Of a stretch of DNA of 32,306 nucleotides, positions 28,370 to 32,306 are shown in pieces. Below the pieces are notes generated by a model, which was given only the letters and a program-made list of their open reading frames with translations, did not search any database and had not been told where the DNA came from. Source of the stretch: Gordonia jinhuaensis (GTDB lineage: Bacteria > Actinomycetota > Actinomycetes > Mycobacteriales > Mycobacteriaceae); NCBI RefSeq assembly GCF_014639795.1, contig NZ_BMGC01000038.1:1-32306 (forward strand), written 5' to 3'. The position numbers were made by a program, and so were the translations under genes. Each line of letters opens with the position of its first letter. The first letter of the stretch is position 1.

Positions 28370-28972
28370 ATGTCTGCCGATCAGACGAAGGAAATGCACA
28401 CCGACGTGCGCGTGATGGAGCCGGATGCGGCCTCCGCGCAGGCGAAGGGATCCGGCGAGTTCGAGACCGCCGATGGCACCGTCGACCCAGGTCTGTTTGC
28501 GCGTCGACTCGAAGAACTGTTCCGGACTGTGCCCGGCCCGAATGGCCGTGCCTACAGCGCGAAGGCCATCGCTGCGCGGTCGACGGAGCGCGGATTCCGG
28601 CTCGGCGAGAGCTATCTGTCCCAGCTGCGTTCGGGCAAGGCCAAGTCGCCGTCGTTCAGGACGGTCGAAGGAATCGCGGCTGCATTCGGCGTCGACGTGC
28701 ATTACTTCCTCGAGGACCGCGCCGCGCAACGCACCCGCGACCAGATTGATCTCATGCGACTTCAGGCCGATTCCAACGTCCAGTTGGCGGCGTTCCGTCT
28801 TGCCGGACTGTCCAGCGACTCGGTCAGTGTGGTCAACGAGCTGATCAAGGTCCTGCGGGTGCAGCAGGGGCTGCCCGCCGATCCGCCGGATCTGCTGTCC
28901 GGTGACAGCGAACCCCGTCCCGAGCCTCATCACGCGCTCCGCGTGGTCGGTGGCCAGAGCTCGAACGACTGA
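28370..28972 (+). CDS. EspR-like helix-turn-helix regulator
   Basis: 200 residues from the ATG at 28370, with GGGGGGAG 8 nt upstream. The N-terminal ~40 residues are unstructured. The HTH at ~62-113 (SAKAIAARSTERGFRLGESY, LSQLRSGKAKSPSF, ..VEGIAAAFGVDVHYF) has the layout of EspR of M. tuberculosis, including LSQLRSG in the recognition helix. A helical dimerisation region follows (~118-165). EspR controls ESX-1 substrate genes and acts as a nucleoid protein; this paralogue-like gene heads a three-gene unit and is more likely its local regulator. The following gene overlaps its end. Confidence 0.85.
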   Translation: MSADQTKEMHTDVRVMEPDAASAQAKGSGEFETADGTVDPGLFARRLEELFRTVPGPNGRAYSAKAIAARSTERGFRLGESYLSQLRSGKAKSPSFRTVEGIAAAFGVDVHYFLEDRAAQRTRDQIDLMRLQADSNVQLAAFRLAGLSSDSVSVVNELIKVLRVQQGLPADPPDLLSGDSEPRPEPHHALRVVGGQSSND

Positions 28973-29522
28973 CACGTCTCCTCGACCGGCCGAGCCCAGC
29001 TCATCCCGACGCAGCGTACGGGAGTTACGCGCACTGTGTCGGGATGCATTGGCCGGGCTCGATCTCGACCTTCCCCTTGATGCGCAGCAGCTCTGCGCTG
29101 TGTACGGGCGTAAGCGGGGACGCGCTATCTCCGTCATTCCTCACCCCCTCCCTGCGGGTATGCCCAGTGGGGTGTGGTTGGTGGGCGACGACAGCGACTT
29201 CTTCTTCTACCAGGCGAATACGTCTGCGATACACCGCGAACAAATCGTCATCCACGAGTTCGGCCACCTGATCGCCGGTCATCAGGTGATCGGGATGCCC
29301 GGTGCGGTAACACCCGGCACCGATCGTGGTTTCGACGATGCCTCCGACGAGGCGTTACGCCGCACCTGCTACTCCGACGACCGAGAGTGGGAGGCCGAGG
29401 TTCTGGCCACGCTCATCGGCGAGTGGGCTGATCGAGCAGCCGCTAGTCTCGGTGCGACGGCCACAGATCGGGGCCTTCGCGGTTTGCAGCGATTGTTCGG
29501 AGGGCATGACGGATGGTTGTGA
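28902..29522 (+). CDS. ImmA/IrrE-like zinc metalloprotease domain protein
   Basis: 206 residues if started at the GTG at 28902, overlapping the regulator gene by 71 nt; a GTG at 28950 is an alternative, and neither has a good ribosome site, so coupling is likely. The domain starts near VRELRALCRDALAGL (~39). The zinc site is HEFGHLIAGH, with H118, E119 and H122, and the third ligand is probably in DREWEAEVLA (E164 or E166). Such proteins cleave or sense partner repressors (ImmA-ImmR, IrrE-DdrO). Here the partner would be the EspR-like protein encoded just before it. Confidence 0.8.
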   Translation: MTANPVPSLITRSAWSVARARTTDTSPRPAEPSSSRRSVRELRALCRDALAGLDLDLPLDAQQLCAVYGRKRGRAISVIPHPLPAGMPSGVWLVGDDSDFFFYQANTSAIHREQIVIHEFGHLIAGHQVIGMPGAVTPGTDRGFDDASDEALRRTCYSDDREWEAEVLATLIGEWADRAAASLGATATDRGLRGLQRLFGGHDGWL

Positions 29523-30646
29523 CCGTACTCAACTCTCTTGCTGCCGCGGTCTTCGCATTCGCGCTGTGTTACCGCATCGATCGGATGCGACGCGAACCCT
29601 TCGATCTGCAAGGCGTCGCCATCACGGTGGCCATCGCTGCGCTCACCTGCGCCTTCGTCTTCGCCAACAAGCACGTTGCCAGTGGCGTGGACAGTGTCAC
29701 GTTCACTGGGTTGAGCCGGGTGGCGTTCTACTGCCTGATCGCACTGTCGGTGGCCGGCCTCATCGTCACCTTCTTCTTCGTGGGTCCACGCCGAGGCGGC
29801 GGGCAGTCGAGCCGGTCGCGCCGCGCTCAGGGTGAGGCGGTACCGCTGGTCGTGTCGGTGATCGGTTTGCACGTCGCGATGCGGTTCACCCCCGTGGACG
29901 TGCGGACCAGTGGTCTGTCGGGAGTGTCCGCTCGGGACGTGGGCTTCGCGGTGTTCTTCATCATCGCCGGTGGATACCTCACCTACGGTTTCGTCGCCTG
30001 TGCGCGGTCGGTCGGTCTCTATCTGCGCATGGCCGACGGTCCGGTGCGCATCGCACTGACGTTGACGTTCGCCGGTCTCGCCGCACTCGGTGCGTCCACC
30101 CTTCTGCAGACCTTGTTCGTGATCGGCGGTCTCGCGCATCTCCCGTCGCCGTCGGTGGTACTCAACATCGGCAGCGTGTTGACGGCGCTGGGCGTGGCTC
30201 TCTTCCTGATCGGGGTGGCCTTCCCCATGCTCAACGGCCGATGGGTGGCCTACCGGGACACGCGCAGACATCGGCGGGAGCTGGAGATTCTGCAGCCGCT
30301 GTGGGAGATGATCGGTGCGGCATTGCCCGAGGTGATCCTGCCCGACGACACGCTGCGCTCGAGCACGTCATTTCGGTTCCGGCGGCGCGTGGTGGAGATC
30401 CGCGACGGTCTGTCTCAGATGAGTCCGCTGCTGCCCGAGGACTTTGACGACCTCGACCCCGACGATCAGGCGATCATCTTCGACCATGCGCTCGGTGAGG
30501 TCGAGGACGCTGGACTGCCGACCGGGACCGTGCGATCGGTCCTCGCGCCGACCGGACCCGGGATCGACGCAGACGCCGCCCCGCTGCTGCGACTGTCGGA
30601 GGCACTCGTGGCATTCCGCGGCAAGGAATCGGTCGGGGTCTCTTAG
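29513..30646 (+). CDS. MAB_1171c-type (DUF6545) membrane protein
   Basis: 377 residues from the ATG at 29513, overlapping the metalloprotease stop by 10 nt, with GGAGGG (29499-29504) 8 nt upstream. About seven hydrophobic helices fill residues 1-245 (e.g. VAITVAIAALTCAFVF, FYCLIALSVAGLIVTFFFVG, VLTALGVALFLIGVAF). The cytosolic C-terminal ~130 residues start with LEILQPLWEMIGAALPEVIL, the DUF6545 pattern, and are acidic at DDLDPDDQAIIFDHALGEVE. The family is called a putative transporter but has no tested function. It is commonly found behind an HTH gene and an ImmA-like gene, as here. Confidence 0.82.
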   Translation: MVVTVLNSLAAAVFAFALCYRIDRMRREPFDLQGVAITVAIAALTCAFVFANKHVASGVDSVTFTGLSRVAFYCLIALSVAGLIVTFFFVGPRRGGGQSSRSRRAQGEAVPLVVSVIGLHVAMRFTPVDVRTSGLSGVSARDVGFAVFFIIAGGYLTYGFVACARSVGLYLRMADGPVRIALTLTFAGLAALGASTLLQTLFVIGGLAHLPSPSVVLNIGSVLTALGVALFLIGVAFPMLNGRWVAYRDTRRHRRELEILQPLWEMIGAALPEVILPDDTLRSSTSFRFRRRVVEIRDGLSQMSPLLPEDFDDLDPDDQAIIFDHALGEVEDAGLPTGTVRSVLAPTGPGIDADAAPLLRLSEALVAFRGKESVGVS

Positions 30647-30730
30647 TTCCGGTCTCCCGGTTCCTGTCTCCTAGCACTGTCATTCGCGTGAATGATCTTG
30701 GCATTGCTCGTGATTCGGTGCTGTTTTCCC

Positions 30731-30759
30731 TTGTTGGGGCGGGTTTTTCTCGGTAGTAT
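30731..30759 (+). promoter_or_regulatory. promoter of the DUF222-HNH gene
   Basis: TTGTTG (30731-30736) and TAGTAT (30754-30759) are 17 bp apart. The -10 shares its last base with the first LexA-type box, so LexA binding would block it. Confidence 0.6.
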
Positions 30760-30786
30760 CGAACATGTATTCGATAGATGGTTCGA
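30759..30786. promoter_or_regulatory. two overlapping LexA (SOS) boxes
   Basis: TCGAACATGTATTCGA (30759-30774) matches the mycobacterial consensus TCGAAC-N4-GTTCGA at 11 of 12 positions. TCGATAGATGGTTCGA (30771-30786) matches at 10 of 12. The boxes share the TCGA at 30771-30774. They lie just after the -10, the position of a repressor site. Several M. tuberculosis 13E12-family genes are known LexA targets, which supports the call. Confidence 0.75.
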
Positions 30787-30816
30787 GTCGTACTCATCCA
30801 CCGGGAGGGGGTTCCG

Positions 30817-32232
30817 ATGTCTGTTGATCTCTCCGCATTGGGGCTGCCTGAGTCGTTGGATGAGGTGGATGCCGCCGGGTTGGGTGAGGTGGTTGTTCGG
30901 GCGCGGCGTGCTGGTGCGTTGATGGAGTGGCACCGCCTGCGGGCGATGGCCGAGGTCTTCGAACGGCTGGTCGCGCCGTATGTCGGGGAAGACCGCCGTG
31001 TCTACGACGCCCATACCCGTGCGGCGAATGAGATCGCGATGATGCTCGGTCGTAGTCAAGCCGGTGTGGAAACCGAATTGATGGACGCCGCGCACCTGTT
31101 CGCGGGCCTGCCGCAGGTCGCGCACTGCCTGCATGACGGAGTGATCACCGGCGGACACATCCGCACGATCATCGCCCGCACCGCACTGGTCGGCGGACAA
31201 GACTACGCACCACTCGTCGATACCGAACTCGCGGAGGCGTTGCGGCGGCAGGGGAGCTGGTCGCTGCAACGCCTGCGGGATGTGTGTGACCGCATCGTGT
31301 TCCGCCACGACCCCGCCGCGGTGCGTGAACGCCGAAAGGCGTCGGAAGAAGGCCGTCGGGTGTGGGCCGAGAACGCGACTGACGGTATGGCAGTGTTGCA
31401 TGCGTCGATGACGGCGGAGAATGTGCGTGTCGCCGCCGCCAGGGTCGACGCGTTGGCGAACAGTGTGTGCGAGTCCGATCCGCGACGTGACGGGGCCCGC
31501 CGCTCCGACGCCGTGTTCGCACTGTTGTCCGGCGAGTTGTTCGAGTGCCAGTGCGACCGTGGTGATGACTGTGATGCCACGGTTCCCGCGCCGGCGATGG
31601 TGCAAGCCGCTGAAGCGCAAGTGATCATTCATGTGATCACCGAAGCCGCGACGCTCGACGAACCCGAGCCGGAGCCGGATGCTGCGGAAGCGGCGGCGGT
31701 TGAGGCGGATTCGGAAGCCGCTGCCTCGGCTGCCACGGTGCCGACTGCGACCGAGGTGGATGACGCCGAGCCCACACTGGTCGAGGGGTCCGATGCCGGC
31801 AGTGTCCTGGAGGACCCGGAGCCCGCTGAACCTGTTGCCGCTGAACCTGACTCGGCTGAAGATCCCAGACCTGCGCCAAAGAAGCCCACCACGCGTCACG
31901 TCTATTCTCCGCGTCACTCCGGTGTCGGGTTCATGGACGGCTATGGCGTGATCTCCGGTGACTACGTGCGGGAGTTGACCCAACGCGCCGGTGCGGTCAT
32001 CAGACCGGTCAACCCCAACGGTAAGCCGTTGCGTCCGCATCTGCCGTCGGATCCCTACCGGCCCAGCACTGCGATGAATCTGTTCATCCGTATCCGGGAC
32101 GGCTACTGCACCGTGCCCGGCTGTGACAAGCCCGCCTTCGCCGGGGATCTGGATCATGTGCATGAATACGATCACGACAATCCGGCGGCTGGTGGTCAGA
32201 CGAGAGCGTGTCAGATGGTTTGTGTGAGGTAG
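30817..32232 (+). pseudogene. DUF222 / HNH endonuclease (13E12 family), truncated by an insertion sequence
   Basis: The ATG at 30817 follows GGGAGGGGG (30803-30811). The DUF222 domain fills residues ~1-290. A long acidic Glu/Ala/Pro linker (~280-365) follows, then the HNH region with YCTVPGCDKPAFAGDLDHVH and EYDHDNPAAGGQT. After GGQT the family continues with ..NL...C..HH..K, but here it changes to RACQMVCVR and a TAG at 32230-32232 that belongs to foreign DNA. The second half of the HNH motif is lost, so nuclease activity is unlikely. The promoter, ribosome site and first ~460 codons are intact. In Mycobacteriales these genes are often SOS-induced and of unknown purpose. Confidence 0.85.
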
Positions 32233-32306
32233 CGGTGCTCCTGACTGAAAGCCGAGACACTGATGACTGTGGTGGACAAGAAACTCGAGCGTGACCAACG
32301 TCGCCG
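32203..32306 (+). mobile_element. left end of an insertion sequence, probably IS256-like
   Basis: Similarity to DUF222-HNH proteins stops near 32203, where the sequence begins GAGAGCGTGTCAG, a plausible terminal repeat. About 60 nt further a new reading frame opens (32263). The window ends inside the element. The family assignment rests on the spacing and on the start of the frame, so it is tentative. Confidence 0.55.
32263..32306 (+). CDS. start of a transposase gene (runs off the right edge)
   Basis: ATG at 32263 opens MTVVDKKLERDQRR, similar in style to N-termini of some actinobacterial IS256 transposases. Only 14 codons are present, so the family cannot be confirmed here. Confidence 0.45.
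   Translation, partial: MTVVDKKLERDQRR

Noticed and set aside
30680-30695. Palindrome TCATTC-GCGT-GAATGA after the MAB_1171c-type gene
   Set aside because: Symmetric, but AT-rich and short; without a T-tract it is weak as a terminator and no regulator family could be matched, so it was not listed as a feature.
30643-32298. 551-codon minus-strand frame opposite the DUF222-HNH gene
   Set aside because: Shadow of a coding strand; composition biased to His/Arg/Gly, no motif, and it runs across the IS junction without any change.

Overview
The window looks like chromosomal DNA of a high-GC mycolic-acid actinobacterium (order Mycobacteriales, probably Gordonia or a close relative). The reasons are dense GC-rich coding, frequent GTG and TTG starts, stop/start overlaps, a LysX fused to an MprF-like domain, a secreted cutinase, a 13E12/DUF222 HNH gene behind a mycobacterial-type LexA box, a gabD2-type dehydrogenase, and an EspR-like regulator with an MAB_1171c-type membrane protein. 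The assignment is inferred from gene content, not from a marker gene.

Layout. (1) 1-3400: the tail of an IS630-like transposase, then a five-gene leftward operon that looks like a type VII secretion (ESX) effector module: a SAV_915-like protein, a small EspC/DUF6317-like protein with a YxxxE signal, a WXG-headed effector with a Gly/Ala-rich membrane-inserting tail, and two tandem paralogous three-helix membrane proteins that are candidate immunity proteins. (2) 3372-3793: an intergenic region with two near-perfect palindromes nested inside a 10-bp inverted repeat, just upstream of the ESX-like operon. (3) 3794-9845: gltB-gltD, NADPH glutamate synthase. (4) 10006-12077: a secreted cutinase and a secreted class-2 lipase. 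(5) 12184-14246: a TetR regulator with its own operator, a frameshifted NmrA-like gene and a cupin. (6) 14247-14723: a tandem repeat and a possible small gene. (7) 14762-20636, leftward: lysX, an alpha/beta hydrolase and a beta-lactamase-fold serine hydrolase, coupled by 4-nt overlaps. (8) 20846-23442: an S4 RNA-binding protein, rraA (apparently leaderless) and gabD2, ending in a strong bidirectional terminator. (9) 23477-25206, leftward: a Lys/Ala/Pro-rich histone-H1-like protein with a C-terminal membrane anchor, and a basic coiled-coil protein. (10) 25335-28046: a TM0106-type RecB-like protein with a Cas4-like cysteine set, convergent with a His- and Ser/Thr-rich surface protein. (11) 28370-30646: EspR-like regulator, ImmA/IrrE-like metalloprotease and MAB_1171c-type membrane protein. 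(12) 30817-32306: a DUF222-HNH gene under a LexA-boxed promoter, cut in its HNH motif by what looks like the left end of an IS256-like element.

The core metabolic genes (gltBD, rraA, gabD2, lysX) are ordinary. The accessory interest is the ESX-like toxin/immunity-type operon with its structured upstream region, the EspR-like/metalloprotease/transporter triad, the lysX-hydrolase operon, the membrane-anchored histone-like protein and the SOS-controlled HNH gene broken by an IS. Functions are inferred from motifs read by eye; no database search was run.
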